Notes: generated from the letters alone by a model not told the origin. A stretch of 64,000 bases of DNA from Eonycteris spelaea (GCA_003508835.1 PUFA01000066.1:2976001-3040000); one strand, 5' to 3'; positions 9,910-20,487 are shown, counted from the stretch's first letter. Program-made: numbers and translations.

Positions 9910-10680
9910 ATTCAGGAGGTCAGGAAGGGTTTATGAAGATCATGATGCTGAAGCAGAGTCCTGAAGGACATTCGTGCAGTAGTCAGACCAGCGGTGAGGG
10001 TGGAAGAGGGAAGAATACTCCAGGCAGAAGGGATGCCTGTGCAAAGGCTCAGAGGTGAGAGACAAGATAGCGTATTGGAGAACTTAGAGTAGCTCAGGAT
10101 AGGGCACAGGGCAGAGGCCGCTGGACCACACGGGGTTTGAAGGCTGGCCAAGGTGTTCGGGCTTCCTTCTGAAGGTGAGCTACATCTGATAGCTGCAGGA
10201 AATCGTACATATCACTCAGCTGCTGTGGAGAGCTGGATTTGGAAATGAGGGAGTGCTAATCCAGGGCAACTAGGGCGAGGCCAGTGCAGTCACCTGGTGT
10301 GGGAGCGCGAGGCAGACCCATTCGAAGGATGTTGCAGACAAGACTCCTTGGCCTTGGTGACCAATCGGGTTGAAGATGTGGAGGGGAAGGCATAAGAAAG
10401 GGTGCTTGGACTTCCGGCTTTGGCCGTCAGCAGATGGTGGGGCCTTCTTTGAGAAGGGAAAAGGAGGCAGAGAAGCGGCTTAGAGGGTAAGCTGCTGCGT
10501 TCACTCCAGGCGCATTGACTTGGAGGATACCTGGGGGCCATCCAGGAGAGGCATCTGGGAAACGTGCAGACATGTGGCCAGAGAAATGAGATGTCAGGGC
10601 TGAGACATACAGATCAGATGTGGACTGGGGCCCATGACTCTGGAGAAAATGAGATTCCCAGGGAGCAGGTGAAATATTCA
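9910..10680 (-). mobile_element. LINE/L2 body, antisense, second half
   Basis: Reads 'gcagagtcctgaaggacatt', 'tgtgcaaaggctcagaggtg', 'agggcacagggcagaggccg', then further upstream L2 positions such as 'tgtggaggggaaggcataag' and 'catctgggaaacgtgcagac'. With 9150-9337 it makes one of the longest L2 copies here. Confidence 0.75.
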
Positions 10681-10689
10681 TTCAACAAA

Positions 10690-10790
10690 CACTGCAGGAG
10701 CTCCTGAGACAAACCCTACGTGTTCACTGCTGAGCACCCAGCACATGGCCCAGGGTCTGGCCAAGTGTCTGGCCACTAGTTAAATGAACC
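10690..10790 (+). mobile_element. LINE/L2 3' tail fragment
   Basis: Shows 'ctgctgagcacccagcacat' and 'ggcccagggtctggccaagt', a diverged sense L2 3' tip. Confidence 0.5.
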
Positions 10791-10889
10791 AGGAGGAAGC
10801 CCTCGGGCAGAGCCTTGGAGGATGGGCTGGGTTCTAGCAGGAACAGATGGGGCAAGGCCCCCCGTGGTCGAACATGTGGGTCTAGCGCC

Positions 10890-10995
10890 TCTTCATGCCT
10901 GTTGTAGGGCCCTGGGCCGGTCGTTCTCCCTCCCTGAGCCTCAGTTTCCTCATCTGAAAACTGATCACAAGGGGATATGGTAAGATTCAGAGTGA
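10890..10995 (+). mobile_element. MIR SINE core
   Basis: Contains 'ccctgagcctcagtttcctc' followed by 'atctgaaaactgatcac'. Head diverged, tail missing. Confidence 0.75.
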
Positions 10996-12210
10996 TGTTT
11001 GTGGAAGCATTTAGCTTGGAGCATGTTGGGTGGGGCGGAGCCGAAGACAGGGCTTTGGGGGATGACCTGGGGCACAGAAAGTCACCTTCTTCCCCAGATT
11101 ATAGGGACACGGCAGACAGGAGAGGGAAATTAGGATCTGCTTGGCAAACACATCCAAAGCTATGTCCCATGTGGGAAAAGAGACAGCAGTCCTGCCCAGG
11201 CCCCCTTCCAACCCACAGCCAGCTGGAGCAGGCGGGCGGGAGGGGGAGGCCCCTGGAGTGGAGGAGGGAGGGGGACCTGATTACAGGAACCTTCTCTACA
11301 GTCCATTGGAGCTGCTGGCGCCGGGCTCTGGCCACCATCCCGACCCTCAGGTCCTCACTAAGGATCGGGCTGTGATCTGTTCCTTGTCAGACTTCTGCAG
11401 CTGACCAGGCAGAGGCTGAACACTGGAAGCGCAGTGGGCTGAACCCAGCCCTCGGGTGGGCTTCGTTGGGCCCACGCAGAATTTTTTAACGAGTGGAGTC
11501 AACATTAAAAAAATCTGTAGCTATTACATAAAAACCTGTGCTTCTGGCTCCACTAAGAAACTCAGAAAATCTGAAGATCTGGTTGCACTGGGTCCCCATT
11601 CCTAAGAGGACACACTCAGCTTCAGACAGGGCACATGCACCAATCCCCACCAATCCCTCTTGTCCCTCTGAAACCGAAGCCAAGGAATGGCAACTATTTA
11701 TGATCTTGTCCCGGCCCGCTTCACTCGCTCAAAAGCCCTGCCTGGCCCCTGGCGATGTTGAGTTTTCAACCCTGCAGCCAGTCTCTTTTCCTTCATGACC
11801 CCCACAGCCTCGGCTCTGGTTCCGGCCCTGAGCCCCCCCCAATCTCTGCCTAACATGAACTCCTCAGGGTCACCGTTTGCCTGTCCCCTGCTCCACAAGG
11901 CCCAGCACCACACCCTGGGGGATGGGAGATGGGCTGAGACTTGGCTAGAGACAGCTGGACCCGTGGGAGGCAGACCCACATCTGCTCTGCGATGTGTCAG
12001 CTGGGCCTGGTCACACTCTTCGTAGCTCATCTCTGAGGCATGTGGGACTAGGCTCTGTGCTCTCGGCTCGGCCAGGGTGGCGGGTGGGGCCAGGCCCAGG
12101 GACGTGGTGTATGTCAAGGCTGCACGCAGCAGGCTTGATGTCTCAGCTGCAAACACATTGGCTGAAAAGAAGAAGGAGGAGGGGAGAGAGACAGAGCTGC
12201 TTTGGCAGAA
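10996..12210. other. 1.2-kb unique stretch, one possible repeat relic
   Basis: No gene found. Open frames of 130-150 codons exist on both strands without recognisable domains. At 11485-11620 an AT-rich segment including 'cagaaaatctgaagatctgg' resembles decayed DNA-transposon sequence, but I cannot assign it. Confidence 0.45.
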
Positions 12211-12214
12211 AACG

Positions 12215-12315
12215 GTCTAAACACAGAGGTGGAAAGACCTGAATTCATACCCTTAGTTGCCATGTGACCTTGGGCAAGTCACATGACCTCTCTGAGCCTC
12301 CAGCTTAAGGTGGAG
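12215..12315 (+). mobile_element. MIR SINE, head and core
   Basis: Reads 'tgaattcatacccttagttg', 'catgtgaccttgggcaagtc' and 'acctctctgagcctcc'. No 3' tail. Confidence 0.82.
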
Positions 12316-12379
12316 CCAAGGAGAGGTCTCAGAAGTGGTAATGTGCCCCAGAGGGGCAGCCTGGAATATGGGGGGGGGG

Positions 12380-12490
12380 GAATCACAGACTTTGGGCCAG
12401 ATCAACCTGCCCCTTGGGAACTGGGTGACCCTGAACGGATCACATCTCTATCTGGACCCTAGAGCAAACGTCATAAATTCTGTTTCAGCT
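12380..12490 (+). mobile_element. MIR SINE fragment
   Basis: Diverged head-core order: 'cacagactttgggccagatc', 'gtgaccctgaacggatcaca'. It follows the previous MIR in the same orientation. Confidence 0.55.
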
Positions 12491-12527
12491 AAGCCCTCAC
12501 CAAATTATTCTGAGGGGGAATAAAGAA

Positions 12528-13160
12528 TTTATTCATTCAACAAATATTTATTGAGTACTTCCTGTGTGTCAGGTGCTATGAACACAGCAGGACACGAGAC
12601 AGTCAAAGGTCGCTGCCCCCATGGAGTTCACACTTTTGTGGGTTGAGAGACAAGATAAATAAGTTTTTATCGTACTTGAAAGAATCAGTGCTACAGAGAG
12701 AAATAAAGCAGGAGAAGGAGATGGACCATGGTGGGGATTTAAGTAGGTGGGGCAGGGACACCTCAATAAGCAGGTGACCTCTGAGCAACAAGCTGTAGGA
12801 GATGAAGAAGAGCCATCGGGAGGAAGGGTCTTCCAGGCAGTGGGAACAGCCAGTGCAAAGGCCCTGAGGTAGGGTGCAGCGAGAAGGAGCCCCATGTGAC
12901 TGAGGCGGGGAGTGGGAGCAGGTGCAGGCAGAGAGGAACGGGGGGCAGAACATGCCAGGCTTTGTGAGTCATTATAAGGAATTGGGCTTTTTCTCTCCAT
13001 GAGGTGCGATCCATGGAGAGTTCTGAGCAGAGGAGAGACATGGTCTGACTTGGGTTTTCACAGGATTCCTCTGGCTGCAAGTGGAGAATGGGCCATAGAG
13101 GCCAGGACAGAAGCAGGGAAAGCAGAGCAGAGGTGACTACGACAGTTTGCAGCATTGGGC
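12528..13160 (-). mobile_element. LINE/L2 3' region, antisense, long copy
   Basis: Starts at the L2 tip 'attcattcaacaaatattta' and proceeds through 'ccccatggagttcacacttt', 'agtgctacagagagaaataa', 'gtgcaaaggccctgaggtag', 'gttctgagcagaggagagac' and 'ttcctctggctgcaagtgga'. About 630 bp of continuous antisense L2. Several open frames cross it but none is intact L2 coding sequence. Confidence 0.93.
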
Positions 13161-13164
13161 ATCT

Positions 13165-13235
13165 CCAACTTGGTTGCCCTTGAGTTACCTAAACACCTAC
13201 TGTGTGTCTAGCCCGGGCTCTGTCCCCGGGCAGGG
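13165..13235 (-). mobile_element. LINE/L2 tip fragment, antisense
   Basis: Short match 'aacacctactgtgtgtctag' followed by 'tgtccccgggcagggacag'. Confidence 0.55.
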
Positions 13236-13450
13236 ACAGAGGCCACATGGTCTGGGTTCAAATCCCAAATCTGTCAGCTGGTAGCTGTGCTATCCAGGCA
13301 AGTTACTTAATCCCTCTGGGCCTCAGTTTCCTCATCTGTGAAATGGGGAGAATAGTAGTGATTAGTGGAGCCAGTGAGACGATGTGAACATACACTCAGA
13401 GTATGCAGTAAGCGCCCTATCAGTGCCATTTGTTAATATTGTTACTGCTG
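13236..13450 (+). mobile_element. MIR SINE, nearly full length
   Basis: Shows 'ctgggttcaaatcccaaatc', 'agctggtagctgtgctatcc', 'cagtttcctcatctgtgaaa', 'ggggagaatagtagtgatta' and 'gcagtaagcgccctatca'. Confidence 0.92.
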
Positions 13451-13454
13451 TTAC

Positions 13455-13605
13455 CAACCTGTGTGGCCTTGGGTGCCACCTTCCTGTGCCTCAGTTTCCT
13501 CCTCTGTGAGACGGGGTGATAATACTGCCACCTCCATGTAGTTTTCGTGAGGATTAAATGAGACTAATACCTGTAGGTGGTGCCCAGAACCGCGTATGCA
13601 TGCAG
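13455..13605 (+). mobile_element. MIR SINE, core and tail
   Basis: Shows 'tgtgtggccttgggtgccac', 'gtgcctcagtttcctcctct' and 'gtgaggattaaatgagacta'. It follows another MIR in the same orientation. Confidence 0.88.
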
Positions 13606-13607
13606 TG

Positions 13608-13770
13608 ACTTTTTTTTTTTTTAAGATTTCAAGTGTAGAATTTAATTTGCTAAGTTATCAGTGATCTATGAATAATCTCTGTGAAATCCTTTTGTTGTCC
13701 CCTTAGTCAAACAAATGCTCATTTGCTTTAATTGAACTTAAAATAAATGAGGTGAGGAAAAAAATTCCCA
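13608..13770. other. poly-T headed AT-rich segment, possible antisense retrocopy
   Basis: A T-run at about 13611-13622 is followed by 'aagatttcaagtgtagaatt' and about 140 AT-rich bases unlike the flanks. Read on the minus strand it would be a short sequence ending in poly-A, as for a retrocopied transcript 3' end. No matching target duplication was found, so it is only a candidate. Confidence 0.3.
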
Positions 13771-13869
13771 GCCTCGGGACATTCACTGTAATCCAACAGG
13801 CAACAAGAGGTACACAGGCTTCAGGGAAAGCTGAGGAAGATCAAGGTCAGCCTATTGGCCTTTCAGGTA

Positions 13870-13970
13870 ATTATTACTGTGCAGCTGTGTGACCTTGGGC
13901 AAGTATCTTTCCTTTTCAGACCCTCAGTCTCTTCTTCTCTCCAGTGGGTGTGAGAGCTCCCTACGTTCCC
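13870..13970 (+). mobile_element. MIR SINE core
   Basis: Reads 'cagctgtgtgaccttgggca', then 'cagaccctcagtctcttctt'. Confidence 0.78.
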
Positions 13971-14059
13971 TCTGGAGCTCATAGGATTATGGTTTTGGCT
14001 CAAACCCATGACAATTATCGTTTATTAAGTGACATTAAGTGTGCAAAATAATGTCTGTT

Positions 14060-14670
14060 ATCTCCCTCTTCCTGCCTGTCTCCTCCCTCTTAGTATTGAA
14101 GGTTAAGTGCCCCTGTTTCTCAGGAGAGGACAGGGAGGCTGGGGAGGTGGTTGGGGGTGTAGGTCCCGGGAAGGAAGGAAGTTGGGAGGGGGGAGCTGGG
14201 GCAGGCTGGGCTGACGCAACTGTGATGTCAGGGACAGGCCAGGCGTGGCCAGCCTGGTGCTGATGGTGTGCTCTCCACTGGCCTGGCCCAGGCCTCTGCC
14301 CCCCCTGGGAGGTGCCCACTGCCCCCCTTAACCCTTTCCCAGCCTCTGTTTCCCAGACAGCCATCCCCCGGGCCTGGCCTTGCCACAAGATTCCCAGATT
14401 TCACAACTGGGGCTGGCGCTGAATCATGTACAGTAAGTCCAGGGAGAAACTCCTGGCTGCCCGGCGTCCACGGGGCAGGACAGCCGCCAAGCCTGCCCTC
14501 CCTCCTGACAGGCTGAGCAGCTGCCAGGGAGCCAGGGATCATCCCTCTGGGCTGCTGACCAGCTGGGGGTGTCAGGCAGGACACCCAACCTCTCTGGACT
14601 CCGTAAGGAATCAAAGGTTTTGGGGTCGGCCTCTAGGGAACCTTGAAGCTCTGGAGGGCTGGGGGTAGGG
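14060..14670. other. unique GC-rich stretch, no gene seen
   Basis: No repeat recognised. Open frames of up to 128 codons have no identifiable domain. A cyclic-AMP-response-like word lies in 'ctgtgatgtcagg' near 14220, which alone is not evidence of function. Confidence 0.45.
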
Positions 14671-14674
14671 TGTG

Positions 14675-14850
14675 GTAGCTGCTGGTGACCTAGAGTAGTC
14701 CCTTCACCTCTCTAAGCTACAGTTTTCTTCTCTGGAAAATGAAGATAATCACAGGACTGACCTCATGGGGTCACTGTGAGGATTAAGTGAGATGCTCTGT
14801 GCACAGTGTTTCGCACAGTAAGTGCCTGATAAATATTATTGTTGTGATGC
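14675..14850 (+). mobile_element. MIR SINE, core and tail
   Basis: Shows 'cttctctggaaaatgaagat', 'tcactgtgaggattaagtga' and 'cagtaagtgcctgataaata', ending in 'ttattgttgtg'. Confidence 0.9.
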
Positions 14851-14984
14851 CGATGGGTCTGATGACACTCTTTAATACCCTGGAGAAATTAGTCAGTCCT
14901 TTGGGTGACATTTCCCCTGGAACATCCACCCCTCCCCTCATGATACACATTATTCTTATCTTTTAAAAACTTCTTTATGACATT

Positions 14985-15400
14985 AACATTTATTGAGCAC
15001 CATTGTGTTCTAGGCACTCTACTGGGTCTTGAAATACAACTGTGAACAAAACAGAAAAAATGGAAGCAAACCTCAGTTCTCATGGAATCTATATTCTAGT
15101 TGAGGGGCTCAATTTGAGATCGTTTTAGTGCGTGATCAGGGCTCTGAAGGAAATAAAGCAGAGGTGTGATGGACAGAGGCTGGGGGGCCCCTTCCAGGAG
15201 GTAATGTTTGAACAGAGACCCAAGAACAAAGGGAAGTCAGGTGCAGAGGTGTGGGGGACAGTGCCCCTCGGCAGAGGGAACCACTGGTGCAAAGGCTGGA
15301 TGATGGGGGATCTGGGCACGTCCAGGATCTGCCGGCCAGTATGGCTGGAGCAGAGGGAGTGAGGGGGAGAGGGGTGCGTGGTGAGCCTGGCAGGGTGGGC
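14985..15400 (-). mobile_element. LINE/L2 3' region, antisense
   Basis: Reads 'acatttattgagcaccattg', 'caactgtgaacaaaacagaa', 'gagacccaagaacaaaggga', 'ccactggtgcaaaggctgga' and 'gtatggctggagcagaggga'. Confidence 0.9.
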
Positions 15401-15694
15401 ACAGGCCTCCAGCCCTAGACCAGCTGTCCAAACCCCAGGCTGCCTGGTGACTGACCTGTACTTGCAGGAACAGCCACCTCACCAGGGCCTGCCTGGCCTC
15501 TTCCCATGGGGAGCCCCAAGCCTGGGAGCTGCCCATTCATAGTGAAAAGCTTCATCCCCCAGGTCACCACAGGGCCAGGCCCCTGTGCTGAGGTGCAGCT
15601 GGGGTTCCGATTCCCTCCTCCAGGTGGGGTGAGGCCCAGAGAGCTTTGGGACAGGCAGCCACGGAGACATGAGACTTGAGAGTGGATTCCCTGC
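15401..15694. other. unique stretch, no gene seen
   Basis: GC-rich, without a recognisable repeat or exon. Confidence 0.4.
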
Positions 15695-15785
15695 CTCTTA
15701 CGAGCTCAGGGCTTTGGCATCTGTATCTCAGAGCCTCAGTGTCCCCACCTGTGACATGGGCCTGGTGTGTCCTCATGGAGGGGTT
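15695..15785 (+). mobile_element. MIR SINE core
   Basis: Diverged core 'cagagcctcagtgtccccac' followed by 'ctgtgacatgggcctggtgt'. Confidence 0.65.
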
Positions 15786-15913
15786 TAGAGGAGGAAGAGG
15801 GGCTCCGGCTTCAGTTTCTATCTCTGCTTCCCTGCCCCGGCCCAGGGTGGACCCCCGAAGAGATGAAACGTCCAGGACAAGGCTGTATGTTCACAGCTGG
15901 ACCAAGAGCTAGG

Positions 15914-15915
<2 letters not shown>

Positions 15916-15981
<66 letters not shown>
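15916..15981 (+). repeat. (TG)n microsatellite, about 33 pure units
   Basis: An uninterrupted alternating TG tract of about 66 bases, followed by 'gtgtataataaag'. Its length suggests it is polymorphic. Alternating purine-pyrimidine DNA of this kind can adopt the Z form under supercoiling (known property). Reading through it in either direction gives spurious Thr-His or Val-Cys open frames. Confidence 0.97.
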
Positions 15982-15982
<1 letters not shown>

Positions 15983-16309
15983 TGTATAATAAAGACCCAG
16001 GAGCCACGAGAGAGGGAAGAGGGAAGGAGTGGGCTTCCAGGGGCAGGGGGCAGCTGGAGCTGGGGGCACACAGGGAGCTAACATGAGGCCTAATCAGTAT
16101 CCCCAAGGGTGTTTTAAAAATCATTTCTTCATTTCTAGAAAAGTCCTTCACCATTCCCATCAGATCATGGAGGCCAGGATGGCTGATGGCATGGGTGGCT
16201 ATGGCCTGACATGTCACTTTTGCACCTAAGCTGAGGCAGATGGAGGAATGAAATGGTCAAATTGCACAGGGTCTGTGTACATGTGAAGACATAACCACAG
16301 TCCCTGTTG
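15982..16309. other. unique stretch, no gene seen
   Basis: No gene or clear repeat recognised. Confidence 0.4.
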
Positions 16310-16460
16310 GGTAGGCCAGCTTCTTATCCCCATTGTACAGATGGGACCGAGGCTGATGGGGAGGAATGTTGCACAGGCCTTTCTGCTACGGGAGTGTCAG
16401 AGATGGGATTGGAACTGCATTCCACGTGGCTTGGACCCCAGTCCCGTCCGTGCTAGGGGT
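16310..16460 (-). mobile_element. MIR SINE, antisense
   Basis: Reads 'ttatccccattgtacagatg' then 'gagatgggattggaactgca', reversed core followed by reversed head. Confidence 0.75.
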
Positions 16461-16624
16461 CTTGGGGCAGGTGGTGGTCAAAGCCAGATGTTATGGCATA
16501 TCGAGCCCATACACATCTGGAAACGAGCTGGCCTGGGGTTGATTAGAACCAGGTGCGACCCCTCTCCATCCTCCCCCAGGCTGGGAGTAATTACCTGCTC
16601 AGGTTAATAGTGCCCACTTCCTAC

Positions 16625-16760
16625 CACCTTTCATCAAAGCTCCGGAAGTGCCAGGCAGTAATTAACCTTCACAGCACCCTCTGAAGTTGGCACTGGAGGC
16701 AGACATGTTATTAAACTCATTTTTTTTTACAGGGAGGTAAACTGAGGCAGAGTCCATTGT
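16625..16760 (-). mobile_element. MIR SINE, antisense
   Basis: Shows 'gtgccaggcagtaattaacc', 'acagcaccctctgaagttgg' and 'acagggaggtaaactgaggc'. Confidence 0.75.
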
Positions 16761-16967
16761 GGCCTGGGAGCCTGTTGTACCCTCGTGACTCAGTAGCTAA
16801 ATCAGTCTCCACTTTCTTCCCACAGGAAGCAGAGAGCTTGTCCCCATATGCCCCTTACCCCGAGGGCCCAGCTGCAAGTGAGAGACCTGGTAGGTCCTGG
16901 ACATTCCTTGTTCCTGCCCTCTCATCTCAGCAGCATGGGAGTGTGGGTTAGGGACCAGATGGCAGCG

Positions 16968-17095
16968 GAGGGCATCTGGCTCTGCTGCGTGACCCTGGGC
17001 AAGTCACTGCTCTTCTCTGGGCCTCAGTTTCCTCCTTGGTAAAATGGGGATGATCATACCCACCTTGCACTTGCAGGTTTGTCCTGAGCAGAGCC
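16968..17095 (+). mobile_element. MIR SINE core
   Basis: Shows 'gctgcgtgaccctgggcaag', 'gggcctcagtttcctccttg' and 'gtaaaatggggatgatcata'. Confidence 0.88.
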
Positions 17096-17149
17096 TGCCT
17101 CTGGCCCATCTCTGCTCCTTCCCTTTGCTCCGGCCACCAGGGTGGGCAT

Positions 17150-17238
17150 TTTCGTTTGTGGCATTCACAGTGTATTCCCGGAGCTCAGCTCAGTGTCAGG
17201 CATGAGCAGGCGCTTAAGAAATGATTGTTTTCTCCACC
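17150..17238 (+). mobile_element. LINE/L2 3' tail fragment
   Basis: Shows 'agctcagtgtcaggcatgag' and 'caggcgcttaagaaatga', a diverged sense L2 or MIR tail. Confidence 0.55.
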
Positions 17239-17244
17239 TCTTGC

Positions 17245-17315
17245 CTTGCCGACTCCAAGGTCAGCTACTAACTGGCTGTGTGACCCTGGGAACTGCTTTT
17301 TCCCACTGTTGACTG
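17245..17315 (+). mobile_element. MIR SINE fragment
   Basis: Short match 'aactggctgtgtgaccctgg' with 'tcagctacta' in front. Confidence 0.6.
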
Positions 17316-17881
17316 AGGATGGACTGGGCACCATTCTCTTGAAGGACTCAGGACCTCAGCTTCATATCTCCCGGATAATGGGGGTTGAGAGCAAGAATGG
17401 GGGCGAGGGGAAGCCAGAGCTCTGTCTCTGCTGCTCTGTTTCTTTCCCTGTGCCTTGGGTTTGTGGAGTCACTCGGAGCAGCTTACCCCATCAGCCACCC
17501 CCTCCCTTGGCATGTCTGTCAGCGCCCTTGGGCGAAAGAATTTGGAAAGGGGAGGAAGAGAAAGAAAAGAAAGCAGGGTGCGAGGGGACGGTTCTCACAC
17601 CTGTGTAAATAATTTGTCATCTTAAAACTTGTCAAATATGCTCACCTTTAATGCCCGGTTCTTGGGCTTGTTTTCCTTGGCAAGGCCCCCACAGGAGTGG
17701 AATTTCGGCCAAAGGGAGCCCAATTGTCATCTTCTAAGCATGTTCCCAGGCCAGGGCCGGGAAGGGCTCTGGCTGGTGTTTCACTTTCGTCCCCAGAAGT
17801 ACCAGAACGTTCCTGGGATTTAGGGAGCAGCCACTAGTTCTGGAAGCTATCCCAGAATTCTGGAATGTTGGAATTCAAAAG
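17316..17881. other. unique stretch, no gene seen
   Basis: No repeat recognised. The longest open frame (127 codons, plus strand, 17225-17608) begins inside repeat sequence and shows no domain. Confidence 0.45.
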
Positions 17882-17975
17882 GCCTCCTGCCCATTTTTCA
17901 GGGGAGGAACATGAAGCCCAGAGAGGGGAAGGAGTTTTCCTGAGGTCACACAGCACGCTGGGATGAGCTGGCGTT
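17882..17975 (-). mobile_element. MIR SINE fragment, antisense
   Basis: Reads 'atttttcaggggaggaacat', 'gaagcccagagaggggaagg' and 'gaggtcacacagcacgctgg'. Confidence 0.8.
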
Positions 17976-18107
17976 TGCCCAGAGAAGGTGGGGAGTTGAT
18001 GCACAGGTCACTATCCAGCTCCCATTTTCAGATCGTAGCATCCCAATTTCCTCCTGGAGAACTTCCTTTTCCTCAGCCTATGAGGTTTGGGTGGGGCGCC
18101 CCAGGAC

Positions 18108-18480
18108 CCTGTCTCCAGGGGCGGGCATATGACCAGGTCTGGCTTCAGTGATTGGCCCAGGGATGGGCACGTGCCTAAGCCTGCCCAATGAAACTTGGTC
18201 CTGGGACCTTGGTTGCTGGGACTTATTTGTGAAGGAGATGCAGTGGTTCCATTGGACTGAGAGTGAGTAAGCAACAGCCTGGCATGTCAGGGGCATCACA
18301 GAGAAACCCTGCTTGAGAGAGACCAGCACAGCTGGATAGGGTTTAACCCCTGGATCCAGCCATACTTGAAATTAGATGCCCTTGGACTTTTTAGTTTCAT
18401 GAGCCACTGCATTTTCCATTTTTACCTGAGAACAGTTTGGGCTGGTTTTCTGTCACTGGCACATGAAAGGTTATGACTGA
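18108..18480 (+). mobile_element. ancient LTR-like repeat, MLT1-type candidate
   Basis: Shows 'tgatccagccatacttg'-like words ('ctggatccagccatacttga'), 'gcccttggactttttagttt', 'catgagccactgcattttcc' and 'ggttttctgtcactggcaca', the order seen at the 3' end of old mammalian LTR relics. The copy at 44150-44578 belongs to the same family. Assignment to MaLR/MLT1 is from memory and unverified. No open reading frame of retroviral type is present. Confidence 0.5.
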
Positions 18481-18484
18481 CCCC

Positions 18485-18760
18485 GGACTTGGAGGGGGAA
18501 GGGAAGAGATGTCAGGCAGAGGAAATAATATGCATAGGGACCCCAAACCAGCAATGCCAAGGGACGTTCAAGTAACAGCGAGAGGAAGGAGGAGCTTAGG
18601 GGTTGGTCAGGTCAGGTGGTAAAGGTGGGAGAGGAGGAAGGACCCCTCTAGCAGAGAGAACAAGGAATGCAAAAGCTTGGAGGGGTGAGTAGTTAGTGAA
18701 GGCTGCCGTGTGCCAGGTTTGTGTTGGGTACCAAGGGACATAGACAAAAGAGGCAAAATT
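18485..18760 (-). mobile_element. LINE/L2 fragments, antisense
   Basis: Shows 'agagaacaaggaatgcaaaa' with 'gcttggaggggtgagtagtt', then a separate tip 'gctgccgtgtgccaggtttg' with 'taccaagggacatagacaaa'. Confidence 0.65.
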
Positions 18761-19142
18761 CAATCCAGCCTCTCCTTAACTGCTCCAGTTAAATGTGTCT
18801 CCTCCGCTTTTGAGCTGAGCCTCCACACCTTCGTGCCCCTATCCCTGCTGTGCCCGGCCAGCATGCTGTCTCAGATGCTCAAGTGCCTGTTCTCCTATTT
18901 GGTGATGGGCGCCATCAGGGCCACGCGACATCGTCTGACAGGGCGCACAGAGCATCAAATCACACTGGGTCACATAATGAGAGTTCTTCCGTTTGCAAAT
19001 CTGCTGTAGTCCTTCCTTTACGTCGAGGAGAGTCTCCATTTGATGCTCACCTGTTTCTAACACTGAGGAGTTGCTACTCTCCCTTTGTGAGAAAGGGCAG
19101 GTCTCAGGCTCCGTCCCTTGGGCATACAATTGTATTTAGCTA
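18761..19142. other. unique stretch, no gene confirmed
   Basis: A 99-codon open frame (18710-19009, plus) crosses it but begins in L2 sequence and shows no recognisable domain. No splice-bounded exon could be argued. Confidence 0.4.
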
Positions 19143-19873
19143 GACGTTTAAAAATTTGTATTGAGCTATGGCACACGAAAGAAGTGCTCAGTTTGGTGAA
19201 TTTTCACAGCTATGAAATCAGTACCCAAATGAACAGGTGGCACGTTCCACCCCAGAACCTCTTTCTGTCCCCTCTAGTCACTTCTACTGCTTGGGGCACC
19301 ACTCCACTGACTTCTGTCACCGTAGATTTGTTTCATTGGTTTCTGAACTTTATATAAGATCTGTTGTCTTGTCTCTATAAATTTGCCTTCCCAGAATGTC
19401 ATCCGAGTGGAATCCTATAGTGTGCTGCCCTTTGAGTCTGGCTTTTTTCTTTCACTCAGCGTAATGCTTTTGAGATGCATTGATTTCATAGTATATTATC
19501 AGTACGTTATTTTGAATAGTAGTTTATTGCTAATTAGTATTCCATTGTATGGATGCACTTGCAGCTTGTTTACCCATTCATCACTTGAGGGCTCTTTGGG
19601 CTGTTTCCATTTTTTAGTGATTATAAATAAAGCCACAATAAACTTTTGCAAATAGATTTATGTATGAATGCAATTTTTATTTATCTTGAGGAGATGTCGA
19701 GGAGTAGAATTGTAGTCATATGTAAGTACATATGTGACTTAATCAGAAACTGCTACACAGATTCCAAAGTACCTGGACCATTTGCATTTCCACCAGCAAT
19801 GCAAGAAAGTTTTCATCGCTTCCCGTCCTTGTCAGCACTTGGTATGGTCAGGTGGTTTTTTTGTTCTATCTAT

Positions 19874-19933
<60 letters not shown>

Positions 19934-20260
19934 ATCTATCTACTTATTTTTTGTTTTAGCATTCTAGTAGGAATATACTGGTACGTCATTGTGATGTATT
20001 TCCCTAATGACTAGTGGTGTTGAGCATCTTTTGATGTGGTTATCTGTGATCTGTACATTTTCTTTGGTGTAATGTCTATTCAAACTTTTTGTCTGTTTAA
20101 AACATTGGATTTTTTCTTATTCTGGGTTTGGAGAGTTCTTTATATATTCTGGATACAAGTCAGTTCTTTGTCAAATGTATGATTTGCAAACACTTTCTCC
20201 CAGTCTGTGGCTTGTCTTTCCTGTTCTCTTAACAAATAGACCTTAATAACATTGTTTTGT
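19143..20260 (-). mobile_element. L1 3' region, antisense, about 1.1 kb
   Basis: Begins with an eroded 3' end and 'cagtttggtgaattttcaca', then 'ccttcccagaatgtcatccg', 'tagtattccattgtatggat', 'catttccaccagcaatgcaa', 'tgttgagcatcttttgatgt' and 'tttctcccagtctgtggctt'. These are reversed L1 ORF2 C-terminal and 3'-UTR positions. The reading frames are broken throughout. Confidence 0.92.
19875..19941 (+). repeat. (TCTG)n(TCTA)n microsatellite inside L1
   Basis: About five TCTG units run into about eleven TCTA units, with L1 sequence on both sides. It creates the spurious 'LSVCLSIYLSIYLS' open frames here. Confidence 0.93.
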
Positions 20261-20487
20261 TTTCATCGTGATGATTTTTCTGGTTATCTTTGATTTGTGG
20301 CAAGGGTTCTTTGCTCTTTGTTTTCAAATCTAGGGTAATATCAAATATTCCCTTTTAGAATAAATTTATTTCAATAAAAAGTTAAATTGACTTGAAGAGA
20401 AATATTAGGTAATAATCGTAGAGATGTAAAGCAGACTACCCCAAAGTCATGAAGGCAGTTACTTGAATAACCAGTGTGGGCAGCTTC
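20261..20487. other. AT-rich sequence after the L1
   Basis: Could be further diverged antisense L1. No gene evidence. Confidence 0.4.

Noticed and set aside
15767..16217. Open frames with long Val-Cys or Thr-His runs
   Set aside because: Translation of the TG microsatellite.
19646..20014. 122-codon frame with a 'LSIYLSIYLS' run
   Set aside because: TCTG/TCTA microsatellite inside a reversed L1.
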